64,000 nucleotides of DNA from Bin87 sp034423595 (GCA_965207025.1 OZ242258.1:1984001-2048000), one strand, 5' to 3'; numbered from the stretch's first letter, positions 6,967-16,518 are shown. Numbers and translations are program-made. Notes: generated by a model from the sequence alone, not told the origin.

Positions 6967-7934
6967 GGGGTCAGGATGACCTTGCCGCGGGTGCCACGGG
7001 AAGCGAGATGCTGGTGGGCGCTGCCGGCTTCGGACATCGACATCACGCGGTCCACTATGAGCCTGAGCTTGCCGCTGGTAATCATCGGGATCAGATCATT
7101 CATCGCGCCCTGGTGATCCAGGGAACCGATGGGGGAACGGCCCATGCTGAAACCGATAACCGTGCGGTTCAACGTGGTGATGTCAGCGGCGGACAGGTTG
7201 GCCGGCTGACCGCTGGCGTTTCCGTAGCTGACCAGCCGCCCATAGGACGCGACGCAACGGACGGATTTTTCAAGCACGGGGCCGCCCACACATTCCAACA
7301 CCAGCGCGACGCCGCGGCCATCGGTGAGTGATTTCACCTCGTCCTCAAAGTCCACCTGGGTGTAGTTGATGGTTACGTCAGCGCCCAGCGAGCGGCACAG
7401 TTCGAGCTTGTCCTCGGTGGAAGCGGTGGCAATGACTCGCGCGCCCCATTCCTTAGCCAACTGGATCGCCACGGTACCGACGCCCGACGCGCCGGCCTGG
7501 ATGAGGACGGTATCGCCAGGCTGCATCGCGCCCCGAGACTTGAGCAGGTGGTAGGACGTGAGGAACGTGATGGGCATTCCGCCGGCGTGGGTCGAGTCGA
7601 TACCATCGGGATAGGGGAAGACGAAGTGGGAGTTGACCGCGACGTACTCCGCCTGTCCCTGGGGGCCCATGGCCATCACCTTCTGCCCCACGGCTAACCG
7701 GCCATCGGTCACGTCCGACCCCAGTTCGGTAATGGTGCCGGCGGCCTCCAGACCCAAGGTAGCGGGCAGGTCGGGGCCAGGATAGTTGCCCTGGCGACGC
7801 ATTATGTCGGCGTAGTTAACGCCGGCCGAATCCACCTTGATGAGCACCTGGTGCGGGCTGGGCGTCGGCTCGGGCGCGTCCTTCCATTGCAGGACATCGA
7901 CGCTACCGTACTCCTCGATTCTCAGCGCTTTCAT
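6963..7934 (-). CDS. Zinc-free MDR family NAD(P)H:quinone oxidoreductase
   Basis: This 323-residue medium-chain reductase has the groES-like N-domain with SAGVNYADIMRRQGNYP, and the nucleotide fold with DTVLIQAGASGVGTVAIQLA near residue 140. That motif (AGASGVG) is typical of quinone oxidoreductases (QOR/zeta-crystallin type). The Cys ligands of the structural zinc in alcohol dehydrogenases are absent. It probably reduces quinones or enones with NADPH. It is first in the coupled set with the methyltransferase and the LLM enzyme. Confidence 0.88.
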   Translation of the reverse strand: MKALRIEEYGSVDVLQWKDAPEPTPSPHQVLIKVDSAGVNYADIMRRQGNYPGPDLPATLGLEAAGTITELGSDVTDGRLAVGQKVMAMGPQGQAEYVAVNSHFVFPYPDGIDSTHAGGMPITFLTSYHLLKSRGAMQPGDTVLIQAGASGVGTVAIQLAKEWGARVIATASTEDKLELCRSLGADVTINYTQVDFEDEVKSLTDGRGVALVLECVGGPVLEKSVRCVASYGRLVSYGNASGQPANLSAADITTLNRTVIGFSMGRSPIGSLDHQGAMNDLIPMITSGKLRLIVDRVMSMSEAGSAHQHLASRGTRGKVILTP

Positions 7935-7956
7935 AGCAAAGTTTCTCCAACTATAT

Positions 7957-8949
7957 TCAGTTCGCCGGGCCGCGCAGGTTCGGCGCTTCCAAGACGTTCG
8001 GGTTGATTACCCGCACCGGCTCGCCGGAGGCGAAGGCGCGTATATTTTCTACCACGCCGGAATAGAAGGCTCGGTATCCGTCGTCGGTGACGTAACCGAC
8101 GTGCGGCGTGATCAGGGTATTGTCCAGAGTCAGGAACGGGTGTTCAGCCGGCAACGGTTCAACGTCGAAAACGTCCAGAGCCGCGCCGTCGATGGCTTTA
8201 CGTTGTAGAGCGTCGATCAACGCAGGCTCGTCAACTATGGGGCCGCGCGAAATGTTGATCAAGATGGCCGAAGGTTTCATCAATCCGATTTCGTGGGCTC
8301 CCACCAGCCCGCGCGTCCGGTCGCTCAACCGCACGTGGACCGACACTATGTCGCCTTCCGCGAAAAGGGTATCCTTGTCCACGAGCATCGCGCCACACTC
8401 GGCCGCTCGCTCAGCGGTGAGGTTCTGGCTCCACGCGATGATCCGCATCCCGAACGCGGCGCCCACCCGGGCCACCAGCGACCCTATGTGCCCCAAGCCC
8501 AGCAGGGCCAACGTCTTGCTTTGGAGGCTGGCGCCGACGTGGATGCCCCACTTTCCATCCTCGCGGGTGGCACGGTCTTCCTGCGGAATCTGCCTGAGGA
8601 TCCCCAGGATCAAGCCCCAGGTGAGTTCGGTCGGACCCTCGCCAGCACCCGGAGTTGCGCATACCGTGATGCCCAAATCCGTAGCCGCTTCAAGGTCAAA
8701 GGAGGCATTGCCCCCGCCGGTGGTGATGAGACAGCGCAATGCGGGCAACCGCTCCAACAAGGTACGCGGAAACGGAGTGCGTTCGCGCATGCCCATAACG
8801 ATGTCAAAGCCGGAGAGTCGCTCGGCCAGAGCGTCCTCGTCGGCGAGGTGGTCCTGGAAATAGGTAACCTCAATGCCGGCTGGCAAACTGGACCAATCCG
8901 CCATGTCGGCGGCAACGCCCTGATAATCGTCAAGAACGGCAACTTTCAT
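7957..8949 (-). CDS. D-2-hydroxyacid dehydrogenase (NAD-binding)
   Basis: The protein begins MKVAVLDDYQ; a GTG four codons earlier (8961) is also possible. The Rossmann motif is LALLGLGHIGSLVARVG near residue 145. The catalytic triad of the family is seen as Arg in INISRGPIVDE, Glu in DVFDVEPLP and His in ITPHVGYVTDD. At about 330 residues it is the short form without an ACT domain, so it is a 2-ketoacid reductase or phosphoglycerate dehydrogenase-like enzyme rather than full SerA. It is 22 bases upstream of the quinone reductase, so it probably leads the same transcript. Confidence 0.9.
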   Translation of the reverse strand: MKVAVLDDYQGVAADMADWSSLPAGIEVTYFQDHLADEDALAERLSGFDIVMGMRERTPFPRTLLERLPALRCLITTGGGNASFDLEAATDLGITVCATPGAGEGPTELTWGLILGILRQIPQEDRATREDGKWGIHVGASLQSKTLALLGLGHIGSLVARVGAAFGMRIIAWSQNLTAERAAECGAMLVDKDTLFAEGDIVSVHVRLSDRTRGLVGAHEIGLMKPSAILINISRGPIVDEPALIDALQRKAIDGAALDVFDVEPLPAEHPFLTLDNTLITPHVGYVTDDGYRAFYSGVVENIRAFASGEPVRVINPNVLEAPNLRGPAN

Positions 8950-8975
8950 GGTGATAAGCACCTCGGGGGTTGCTG

Positions 8976-9035
8976 GGTTCCCGCCTGGGCGGGAATGACG
9001 GTGGTGAGACGGGAACGACCGTGGTGAGACGGGAA
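8976..9035. repeat. Dispersed palindrome with a 20-base tandem repeat
   Basis: GTTCCCGCCTGGGCGGGAA followed by TGACG belongs to the same family as the copy at 5080. It runs into two copies of GTGGTGAGACGGGAA at 9001 and 9021, spaced 20 bases. The stretch lies in the divergent gap 8950-9207. The rest of the gap has a CCGGAG...CTCCGG hairpin (9127-9147) and no gene I can support. Confidence 0.6.
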
Positions 9036-9207
9036 TACGGTGTTAGGAGGAATTAAACGGCGAGCGTTCAATTTCGCCAGTAAAGCACAGGCCCAAAACA
9101 GGGTCAAGTTGGCGCAAAGCCCAAACCGGAGCAGGAGCGACTCCGGTAGCTACCCTTGCCACTGTGCCATCTTTCCGTTAGGCTACGCCGTAATCAGAGG
9201 GGGAGAC

Positions 9208-10221
9208 ATGGTTGCTGCTGACACGAGTCCTATACTGGAAGTCAAGGATCTCCGGACCTATTTCCATACCCGAACTGGGGTGGTGAAAGCGGTGGACGGA
9301 GTGAACTTTGAGCTTTATCCCGGTGAGACGCTGGGAGTAGTCGGCGAATCCGGCTCAGGGAAGAGCATGACGTCGTTGTCGATCATGGGGTTGGTTCCCC
9401 AACCGGCCGGCCGGATTGAAGAGGGGTCGCAGATACTGTACCGGGGCGAGAATCTGCTGGAAAAATCGGCGGCGGAGATGCGACAGATACGGGGGAAGGA
9501 AATCTGCATGATTTTGCAGGATCCCATGACGTCGCTGAACCCGGTGTACACCGTGGGGAACCAGGTTATCGAAACGCTCCGCCAGAGTGACGATACGCAG
9601 CGGAGCTCCAGCCTGAAGGAACGGGCTATCGACTTGCTTTCGAAAGTGAAGATACCCGCGCCGGACAGTCGCTTCACCAACTTCCCACACCAGATGTCCG
9701 GCGGGATGCGGCAACGGGTGGTGGGAGCCATCGCAATGGCCGGCTCGCCCAACGTTTTGATTGCGGACGAGGCGACCACCTCACTTGACGCCACCATTCA
9801 GTACCAATACCTGGCCCTGCTCAAAGAACTACAGGAAGAAACGGGCATGGCCATTATTTTCATCACCCACGACTTTGGAATCGTGGCAAAGATGTGCGAC
9901 CGGGTTGCGGTAATGTACGCGGGACGTATGGCGGAGATCGCCGACGTGAGGGAGTTGTTCAACAACCCGCAACACCCGTACACCGAGGCTCTGATGCGGT
10001 CCGTTCCCAACGTAGACGAAGACATAGATTTCCTGTATTCCATTGAAGGACAGCCGCCGGCGCTGGACAACCTGCCGCCCGGGTGTTCCTTCGCTGACCG
10101 GTGTCCCTACGTATTTGACAAATGCTACGAGGAGTTCCCGCCGGCAGTGGTGGCGGGAGAGCGCCACATCGCAACCTGCTGGCGATTGACTCCGGAACTG
10201 GCCGCTCAGGAGGCCCGCTGA
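9208..10221 (+). CDS. oppD: Oligopeptide/dipeptide ABC transporter ATP-binding protein (OppD/DppD-like)
   Basis: From the ATG at 9208, behind GGGGGAG, the protein has Walker A GESGSGKS, the Q-loop ILQDPMTSLNP, signature MSGGMRQR, Walker B VLIADEATTSLD and the H-loop ITHDF. The C-terminal oligopeptide-binding ATPase extension has four Cys (PPGCSFADRCPYVFDKC and later ATCWR) as in OppD/DppD, where they can bind an Fe-S cluster. It energises uptake of peptides or similar solutes. The next gene overlaps by one base (TGATG). No permease or binding-protein gene is nearby, so these ATPases are separated from their partners. Confidence 0.92.
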   Translation: MVAADTSPILEVKDLRTYFHTRTGVVKAVDGVNFELYPGETLGVVGESGSGKSMTSLSIMGLVPQPAGRIEEGSQILYRGENLLEKSAAEMRQIRGKEICMILQDPMTSLNPVYTVGNQVIETLRQSDDTQRSSSLKERAIDLLSKVKIPAPDSRFTNFPHQMSGGMRQRVVGAIAMAGSPNVLIADEATTSLDATIQYQYLALLKELQEETGMAIIFITHDFGIVAKMCDRVAVMYAGRMAEIADVRELFNNPQHPYTEALMRSVPNVDEDIDFLYSIEGQPPALDNLPPGCSFADRCPYVFDKCYEEFPPAVVAGERHIATCWRLTPELAAQEAR

Positions 10222-11234
10222 TGACACAGGCTACGACGGATGCTTCCACCGCCGCCAGCAATGGCAGTGGCAACGCGATCATTGAACTGGAGAACATCCG
10301 CAAGTATTTCCCCATAACGCGGGGAGTGCTGCTGCGCCGTCTGGTGGGCGAAGTGAAGGCGGTTGACGGCATTTCCTTCCAAATCAAAGAAGGCGAAACG
10401 TACAGCCTGGTGGGCGAATCGGGATGCGGCAAAACTACCACCGCCCGGATGGTGTTGCAGGTGGAAACGCCGACCGAGGGCATCATGCGCTTCAACGGCA
10501 CTGACGCCAGCCGGTTCACCGGGCCAGAGCGCCGGGAATACCGCGCTTCGGTGCAGGCGGTGTTTCAGGACCCGTGGAGTTCCTTGAACCCGCGGATGCG
10601 GGTTGGGTCCATCATCATGGAACCCCTGTTGACCAACCAGCCCATGGGTAAGCACGAAGCGCAGGAGCAGCTGGAAACGCTGCTGAGGGACGTTGGGCTG
10701 CGGCAAGCCCAAGGTGAGTATTACCCACACGAGTTCAGCGGCGGCCAGCGTCAGCGTATCGCCATTGCCCGCGCCCTGTCCCTGCGCCCCAAGCTGATCG
10801 TGCTAGACGAGCCGGTATCCGCGCTGGACGTGTCCATACGCGCGCAGATAATGAACCTGCTACGACAGTTGCAGGACCAGTATGGCGTCAGTTACCTGCT
10901 GATCGCGCACAACCTGGCCACCGTGAGGTACATGAGCCATCAAGTGGGGGTGATGTACCTGGGCCGGATGGTGGAGCAGGCCCCGGTGCGAGAGCTGTTC
11001 GCCAACCCCAGCCATCCCTACACCAAGGCGCTGATCGCCGCCTCGCTGCCGTCCCACCCGGACATTGAGCGGGAAGAGATGGTGATTTCGGGCGAAGTCC
11101 CGTCGCCGTTGAATCCTCCGTCGGGATGCCATTTCCATCCTCGCTGCCCGGTGGTGATGGAACGCTGCTCGGTAGATGATCCTGAAATTAGGCAACTGTC
11201 GCCGGTACACCAGGTGGCTTGTCATCTGTTTTAG
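10221..11234 (+). CDS. oppF: Oligopeptide/dipeptide ABC transporter ATP-binding protein (OppF/DppF-like)
   Basis: Start chosen at the ATG overlapping the oppD stop, with CAGGAGG upstream. Walker A is GESGCGKT, the Q-loop VFQDPWSSLNPRMRVG, the signature FSGGQRQR, Walker B LIVLDEPVSALD and the H-loop LIAHNL. The C-terminal Cys motif is SGCHFHPRCP...ERC. It pairs with OppD to form the heterodimeric ATPase of a Ni-peptide-opine type importer. The H-loop context AHNL instead of SHDL occurs in this subfamily and keeps the His. Confidence 0.92.
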   Translation: MTQATTDASTAASNGSGNAIIELENIRKYFPITRGVLLRRLVGEVKAVDGISFQIKEGETYSLVGESGCGKTTTARMVLQVETPTEGIMRFNGTDASRFTGPERREYRASVQAVFQDPWSSLNPRMRVGSIIMEPLLTNQPMGKHEAQEQLETLLRDVGLRQAQGEYYPHEFSGGQRQRIAIARALSLRPKLIVLDEPVSALDVSIRAQIMNLLRQLQDQYGVSYLLIAHNLATVRYMSHQVGVMYLGRMVEQAPVRELFANPSHPYTKALIAASLPSHPDIEREEMVISGEVPSPLNPPSGCHFHPRCPVVMERCSVDDPEIRQLSPVHQVACHLF

Positions 11235-11240
11235 CCTCTG

Positions 11241-13676
11241 ATGCCCGCAGGCCGGGTCTGCGCTCGTTGCCGAAGTGTACGCCATACTCTGGCGGGCGTT
11301 TGTCCCAGTTGCGGATACGACGGGGTCGCCGTTGCGGAAGACATTGAATCCGCCCGGCTGATCCGTCCCGCAAGTCCACCGAGCCGGTGCCCCCATTGTG
11401 GCGCCGAATACAGTTGGGAGACCCGGGACTGCGGTAGTTGCGGTAACAGGGTTTCCAAAGCGTGTCCAAGTTGCGGGCTGGCCATTGCCGTTGGGGACCG
11501 CCATTGCATTTACTGCGGGGCGCGAAGTGAGGGCCGGACTTCCTGGCATCGGGACATCGGTAGGCGAATTGCGCTGCCGGGTTTCGCTGTATCGCCAAGA
11601 TTAGCCAGTACGAAGGCAGCCCTGCTGAACGCCAGAGAAGAGTTGGATGTGTTCGGCAGAGAGCCGTGGCTTCCCTCATCCCGCAAGGCGCGGCTGGCCG
11701 TCGAAATAGCGCTGTTAACGATCCTGACCCTGGCGGGATTGCTGGTCCGGGTTTGGGACATCGGGACGTTGCCGCCGGCTCCGGCCGGCGACGAGAGCGC
11801 GGTTGCATTGGAGACGATTCGCATCCTGAACGGCGAATGGATCGGCTTATGGAGTGGCGCCGCGCTGGGGAATCCTGCCGGTCACATGTATTGGATAGCG
11901 CCGTTTTTCTGGCTGGGAGGGCCGACTTTAACGGCGCTCCGGCTAGCTTCTGCGCTGCCGGGGGTAATGCTAATCCCCATCTGCTACCTGATGGTCAGGA
12001 TGCTGTTTCCCTTCAAAGTGGCATTCGTGGCGGTCGGGCTGCTGACCTTCTTCTCCTGGTTCGTGATTATCTACCGAATTGGGATCCCGGTCACGTTGTC
12101 TGTATTCGTCGCCGCCTTGAGTTTATGTTTAGTGATATATGCGGCGCGTTCCTCCCGGCCGTGGGTGGCAATAATTGCCGGACTGGTTCTAGGAGCCGGT
12201 CTTTACGTGTTCAAGGGATACGTAATCTACTTCATTGCCATCTGGGCGGCGGCGTTGTTTGTCGCCTTGGTCAAGCCCGGGCTGCGCCGCCAGTGGACAT
12301 TGTATCTGTTCCTGGGAGCTTCACTGATCGCTGGCGCTGCAATGATTGCGTTCTACCTTACGACCGACTATCTAACCCATAACCTTCAGAGCCAGTATCA
12401 GGTCAGTGGCACTGATTTGCTGTCGTTGCCCCGTCATCTGGGCAGGATGTTTGATGTGCTGATGTATGTACACGTCCCTCCTAAAGCAGGCGGATTCGGA
12501 TTCGACGGCATCATTCCAGAGCCTCTGCTTCATCCCGTCGTCGCCATATTCTTTTGGATTGGGGCGCTTATCACGCTGCTGTTCATCAACCGGGCACCGT
12601 TCCAGCTCTTGCTATTGGGCTGGTTGATCGGAATGGCTCCGGCCATCCTGGTGCCAGGGGGAGAAACGCGCCGGTATCTATTTGGCGTATTTTTCGTCCT
12701 TGTGATCACAGCAATCGGTTACACCGGCGTCCTTAGCCTGGTGATCAATCGATGGTTTAGTCTCGGGGGCAGATCGTCATTCAAATTCCCCGGCATCAAG
12801 AAACGGTGGCTTGGGTATTTTCTGGCGGCCTTTGCCACGTTGATTTTCATTAGCTCGTTTGCCGTTCAAAACCTATCCGCGTTCAACGAATGGACCCGCG
12901 GGCAGGAAACGAAATTTCAATTTGATCCCGAAATTGCCGAGGCGGCGCGGTTTATGGGCGCGCTGGACGGAGGGTACGCGGTGCACTTTTACTCGGTGAG
13001 GTGGTCGGTTGACTACGAGACGGTGCGATGGTTCGCATCCTCAGTTCAGGGTATCGACGGGAGCCGAGAGTTCGGCGGTGACGGAACCATTTTTTCGAGC
13101 GGCGTAGTGGAGGAACCTACCGCATTCATGCTGCTGGGCGGATACCGGAATTTGATCGACGACCTGAAAGCCACGTATCCCGATGGTCGAGAGTACCTGG
13201 AAACCGACTCAGACGGTCGGCCACTTTTCATCGCATACACGATAGATACACCTCCGCCACTTGGAACCGTCATAGTCCCGCCGTATCACAGGCCGATGAC
13301 GAGCCCGGACAATATAGATTTTCGGACCGAAGGCGTCAGGGTAATGCCGGACCCGGCCAAGTTGAAGATTCGGGCTGCACCCGATGAGCATCATGCGCTT
13401 GAACTAGTAAGCGCACGATCCGTGTTGATTATCCCGCGTCCTGCCGAGTCGGTGATAATCCATAACAATCCGGATCTGCAAGGCAAAGACGGATGCGCAG
13501 GGGTCAAGGTTCGCCCGGAAGGAGACACGAGGCTTTCAATCATACTGCCGGATCCCGGTCGGGAGATCCGCAGTCTGTTTTACGTGGTGGGCTGCGCCGC
13601 CGGGCCGGCCGCGCTGGACATTGTGGCCGATAGAACGGTGTTGGACACCTATACCTTCACAATCGCCGAGCGGTGA
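11241..13676 (+). CDS. GT-C membrane glycosyltransferase (PMT/GT39-like) with N-terminal zinc ribbons
   Basis: This 811-residue protein opens with four CxxC knuckles plus later ones (CARC, CPSC, CPHC, CGSC, CPSC, CIYC within residues 8-93), enough for three zinc ribbons. A multispan membrane domain follows from about residue 150 to 540. The first extracytoplasmic loop has PPAPAGDESAVA, with the acidic residue expected of GT-C enzymes using polyprenyl-linked sugars. The last 270 residues are a soluble, probably external domain. The GT-C part resembles PMT_2/ArnT-type enzymes, which glycosylate proteins or lipids. Fusion to cytoplasmic zinc ribbons is unusual. It begins six bases after oppF, though no strong ribosome binding site is seen. 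Confidence 0.8.
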   Translation: MPAGRVCARCRSVRHTLAGVCPSCGYDGVAVAEDIESARLIRPASPPSRCPHCGAEYSWETRDCGSCGNRVSKACPSCGLAIAVGDRHCIYCGARSEGRTSWHRDIGRRIALPGFAVSPRLASTKAALLNAREELDVFGREPWLPSSRKARLAVEIALLTILTLAGLLVRVWDIGTLPPAPAGDESAVALETIRILNGEWIGLWSGAALGNPAGHMYWIAPFFWLGGPTLTALRLASALPGVMLIPICYLMVRMLFPFKVAFVAVGLLTFFSWFVIIYRIGIPVTLSVFVAALSLCLVIYAARSSRPWVAIIAGLVLGAGLYVFKGYVIYFIAIWAAALFVALVKPGLRRQWTLYLFLGASLIAGAAMIAFYLTTDYLTHNLQSQYQVSGTDLLSLPRHLGRMFDVLMYVHVPPKAGGFGFDGIIPEPLLHPVVAIFFWIGALITLLFINRAPFQLLLLGWLIGMAPAILVPGGETRRYLFGVFFVLVITAIGYTGVLSLVINRWFSLGGRSSFKFPGIKKRWLGYFLAAFATLIFISSFAVQNLSAFNEWTRGQETKFQFDPEIAEAARFMGALDGGYAVHFYSVRWSVDYETVRWFASSVQGIDGSREFGGDGTIFSSGVVEEPTAFMLLGGYRNLIDDLKATYPDGREYLETDSDGRPLFIAYTIDTPPPLGTVIVPPYHRPMTSPDNIDFRTEGVRVMPDPAKLKIRAAPDEHHALELVSARSVLIIPRPAESVIIHNNPDLQGKDGCAGVKVRPEGDTRLSIILPDPGREIRSLFYVVGCAAGPAALDIVADRTVLDTYTFTIAER

Positions 13677-13687
13677 TTGCGCAGGAA

Positions 13688-14419
13688 TCAGGTGCGGAAG
13701 GTTACGCGGCGGAAAGCTTCGGCTAACGCGAGTCCGGTAACATCGTCATCGTCCGACGAGTTTCCCGCTGCCGCGGCTTCCTGGGCGCGGGCGCGGATGA
13801 AGGCTTGCACTTCGTCATCCGTTCGTTGGCCGGTCTGGGTGCGGTGAGCCAGCACCGCCCTGAGCTTGGTGTCGAAACTGTCGGCGATGTCGAAGAAGGC
13901 GTTGGGGTTTTCCGAACCCCAAAACATGATGGCGGCGGTTTTGTGCGGCTCAATACCTTCGTTGGCGAAGAGATCACCGAAATGCAGATGATCGCGGGCG
14001 TAGGGGAACACCGCGTCAAGGGCAACCTGACCGGCGATACGGTGGTCCCGATGCCACTGCATGTTCCTTCGATACGGCTCGCTGGCCAGCACAACATCGG
14101 GCTTGAACAGCCTGATCTGGCGCACCAGGTCTTTACGAAAGTCGGCGGTGTCTTCCAGTTCTCCGTCCGAGCGACCCAGCATTACCACATCGGTGATGCC
14201 CAATATTTCCGCGGCTTCCAATTGCTCCCGGGCACGAATCTCCGCCAATTCGATCGGGAGGATCTCCGGGTCCTGGGTTCCCTTGCTGCCATCGGTGCAG
14301 ATGACAGAATGGACTTCAGCACCCGCTCGAACCCATTTTGAGATCACCCCGCCGGCCCACACCTCCGCGTCGTCGGGGTGGGGCGTGATAACCAATACCC
14401 GTTCCGGGGTGAATTCCAT
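13688..14419 (-). CDS. PIG-L/LmbE family deacetylase
   Basis: The family zinc motif ITPHPDDAEVWAGG is at residues 11-24, and the third ligand region is WHRDHRIAG near 122. These enzymes remove N-acetyl groups from sugar conjugates such as GlcNAc-inositol in mycothiol synthesis. A MshA-like glycosyltransferase lies two genes upstream on the same strand, so the two may work on the same glycoside, but MshC and MshD are not seen here. The start follows AGGAGG. The acidic C-terminus (SSDDDD) is not part of the catalytic core. Confidence 0.88.
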   Translation of the reverse strand: MEFTPERVLVITPHPDDAEVWAGGVISKWVRAGAEVHSVICTDGSKGTQDPEILPIELAEIRAREQLEAAEILGITDVVMLGRSDGELEDTADFRKDLVRQIRLFKPDVVLASEPYRRNMQWHRDHRIAGQVALDAVFPYARDHLHFGDLFANEGIEPHKTAAIMFWGSENPNAFFDIADSFDTKLRAVLAHRTQTGQRTDDEVQAFIRARAQEAAAAGNSSDDDDVTGLALAEAFRRVTFRT

Positions 14420-14434
14420 AAGTAATATCCTCCT

Positions 14435-15286
14435 CTAGTCCTGGGGTTCGGTTGATGCCGCCGGCGCGGATTCGGTGCGGGTCTGCACTACGGGCGGAGG
14501 TGCGACGCGGCCCGGAGTGGCCTGATCAGCCCATCCTGATTCGCGACCGGGCCACGAGGCAACGTCGTTGATGGCCCGTTTCGAGAATATATCTCCGGCC
14601 AGAATGCCCCCGGAGATAATCATTCGCATGGCCTCTTCGACCGAGATGTCCGTGGGGGTAACCTGGCTCTCCGGCACGACCACCAAATAGCCAGAAGAGG
14701 GCACCGGAGTGGTGGGAACGTACACCGAAAGGTAATCATCCGCTCCATTCAGCTTGCCCAGCTCGGAAGTGATCAATCCCATAGACAGCACGCCCTCCCT
14801 GGGAAATTCCAGGAGCACGACGCCGCGATAGTGATGGGCCTGCGTTTCGGAGAGGAAGTCGATACCGTGGCGAGTGGTGCTGTACACCGGTCCGATAACG
14901 GGGATCCCGCCAATGACATCATGGACGCGATCAATCATCAACCGGGTCACCGCCCAACCGATCAGCAAACCGGTACTGTAGAGGATGACCAGAATGATTA
15001 TGATTTCGCCGATGTCGGCGATGTCAACGCCCGGCCCATGGGGGATGCCAAATTGCCGGATGAAGGGATCCAACAGCGAATCAACGATGCCATAGAAGAA
15101 ATCCACGACGAAATAGGTGACGAATATCGGGAGAAAAACCAGCACGCCAGCGACCAGGCGCCGTTGGACATGGCCAACGCTTCGTGCCAATCGACGACGC
15201 GGCGGACGACCCGTCCTGAGGATGCGGTCGTGCAGGTTCGGGACGGGTTCGCCATCAGGTGAACGGCGACGGAATCGGTTACGCAT
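14435..15286 (-). CDS. DUF502 family membrane protein
   Basis: The ATG overlaps the TGA of the upstream glycosyltransferase (GTGATG; a GTG at 15289 is the alternative). After a basic N-terminus there are two membrane spans (LVAGVLVFLPIFVTYFVVDF and IGEIIIILVILYSTGLLIGW), then the DUF502 core with GGIPVIGPVYSTTRHGIDFL and VPTTPVPSSGYLVVVPE. The function of DUF502 is not established. The C-terminal 30 residues are Pro/Ala-rich. Its place after the glycosyltransferase and before the deacetylase suggests an envelope role. Confidence 0.85.
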   Translation of the reverse strand: MRNRFRRRSPDGEPVPNLHDRILRTGRPPRRRLARSVGHVQRRLVAGVLVFLPIFVTYFVVDFFYGIVDSLLDPFIRQFGIPHGPGVDIADIGEIIIILVILYSTGLLIGWAVTRLMIDRVHDVIGGIPVIGPVYSTTRHGIDFLSETQAHHYRGVVLLEFPREGVLSMGLITSELGKLNGADDYLSVYVPTTPVPSSGYLVVVPESQVTPTDISVEEAMRMIISGGILAGDIFSKRAINDVASWPGRESGWADQATPGRVAPPPVVQTRTESAPAASTEPQD

Positions 15287-16518
15287 CACGCCCTCTCCGG
15301 GCGGCTGTCCTCGCCCGCCAATTCCCGGTAAATGGCGAGGAGTTGTCCAGCCACGGCATCCCAGCTCATGCTTTCGGCTGTTTTCCTGGCCGCGCGCCCC
15401 ATGCAGTTCTGCAAGCTGTGATTAACCAGCAGCATTTCCAGCGAGTTGGCAAAGGTTTCGGGGCACCGCCACGATTTCAGATAGCCGGTGCGTCCGTGCC
15501 GGACGACGGTGGGCAATCCGCCGACCCGCGAAGCGACCACAGGGGTTCCGCAAGCCATGCTCTCCAAAGCCACCAAGCCGAAACTCTCGTAGTAGGAAGG
15601 CACCACGCATACGTCAGCGGCGGAGTAATACCAGGGGAGTAGATCCTGGGCCACTCGACCGACAAACTCGATAGATTCTGATACGTCGAGGGATTCGGCC
15701 ATGTGCTTCAGACGCGCTATATCTCCACTGCCGTCTGCATCGTCTCCCACCACGAGAACTTTGACATTGCCGGCGTCGAGGTGAGCTGTGGTCTGGATCA
15801 GCAACTCCAGGCCTTTGAGGGCTTCAATACGGCCCACGTAGAGAAGCACCTTGTGGCCGTTCAACCCAAGTTCGTCCCGCGCTTCGGCCCGGCCCAACGG
15901 GCGGAAACGCTCCAGATCAACCCCACAAGGGACCAGGCGTATGCGGTCGGGGTCTCCGTCGTAGAGCTTGACCATGGCGTTCCGTTCATGCTCGCTGAAG
16001 GCTATGACGCAATCTGAGCCGGCAATGATTTCGGCTTCGGAATGCTGGCGGACCACCGGCTCAGATTCGCCCGAACGCGATTGCATTTTAATTCGGGACA
16101 AGGTGTGGAAAGTCATGATGTGCGGAGCGCCGACAGCGGCGGCAAATTGCAGGCCGGCCAGTCCGCTCAGCCAGTAGTGAGAATGGACGGCTTGGTAATC
16201 CGCCTGAATGCGGTCGCGGCGCCTCAGGATGCCGTCCAGAAACTCCGGCAGGTACTCATACTGCTCGGATAGCGGAGCGTCCGGAGGGCCGGCGGGAACA
16301 TGGACCACGTTTACGCCGGGCGCGATACCCGGCGCATCCAGGTCCTGGCCTTCGTGGGAGCGAGTGAATATGTCAACCTGCGCGCCGCGTTCAGAGAGGG
16401 CGCGGGCGATCTCCCGGACGTGCACGTTCATGCCACCGGACTTGCCCTGGCCCGGGGCGGCGAGGGGACAGGCGTGATAAGCCGGCAGGGCTATCCTGAC
16501 AATCCCGTGGCCGTTCAT
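15286..16518 (-). CDS. Family 4 glycosyltransferase, MshA/sucrose-phosphate-synthase-like
   Basis: Start at the ATG overlapping the previous stop (ATGA). The N-domain has GGMNVHVREIARALSERG and VDIFTR, typical of D-inositol-3-phosphate glycosyltransferase (MshA) and sucrose synthases, then HSHYWLSG. The C-domain donor site is seen as VGRIEALKG and ESFGLVALESMACGTPVVAS, with the E-x7-E motif of GT4 retaining enzymes. About 410 residues is a normal length. The acceptor may be inositol phosphate or another polyol; the PIG-L deacetylase two genes on fits a thiol- or glycoside-building route. Confidence 0.88.
   Translation of the reverse strand: MNGHGIVRIALPAYHACPLAAPGQGKSGGMNVHVREIARALSERGAQVDIFTRSHEGQDLDAPGIAPGVNVVHVPAGPPDAPLSEQYEYLPEFLDGILRRRDRIQADYQAVHSHYWLSGLAGLQFAAAVGAPHIMTFHTLSRIKMQSRSGESEPVVRQHSEAEIIAGSDCVIAFSEHERNAMVKLYDGDPDRIRLVPCGVDLERFRPLGRAEARDELGLNGHKVLLYVGRIEALKGLELLIQTTAHLDAGNVKVLVVGDDADGSGDIARLKHMAESLDVSESIEFVGRVAQDLLPWYYSAADVCVVPSYYESFGLVALESMACGTPVVASRVGGLPTVVRHGRTGYLKSWRCPETFANSLEMLLVNHSLQNCMGRAARKTAESMSWDAVAGQLLAIYRELAGEDSRPERA

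Noticed and set aside
9060..9170. tRNA-like stretch before oppD
   Set aside because: One hairpin (CCGGAG/CTCCGG) and a TGGC...GCCA-like segment, but no cloverleaf with acceptor and T arms could be formed.
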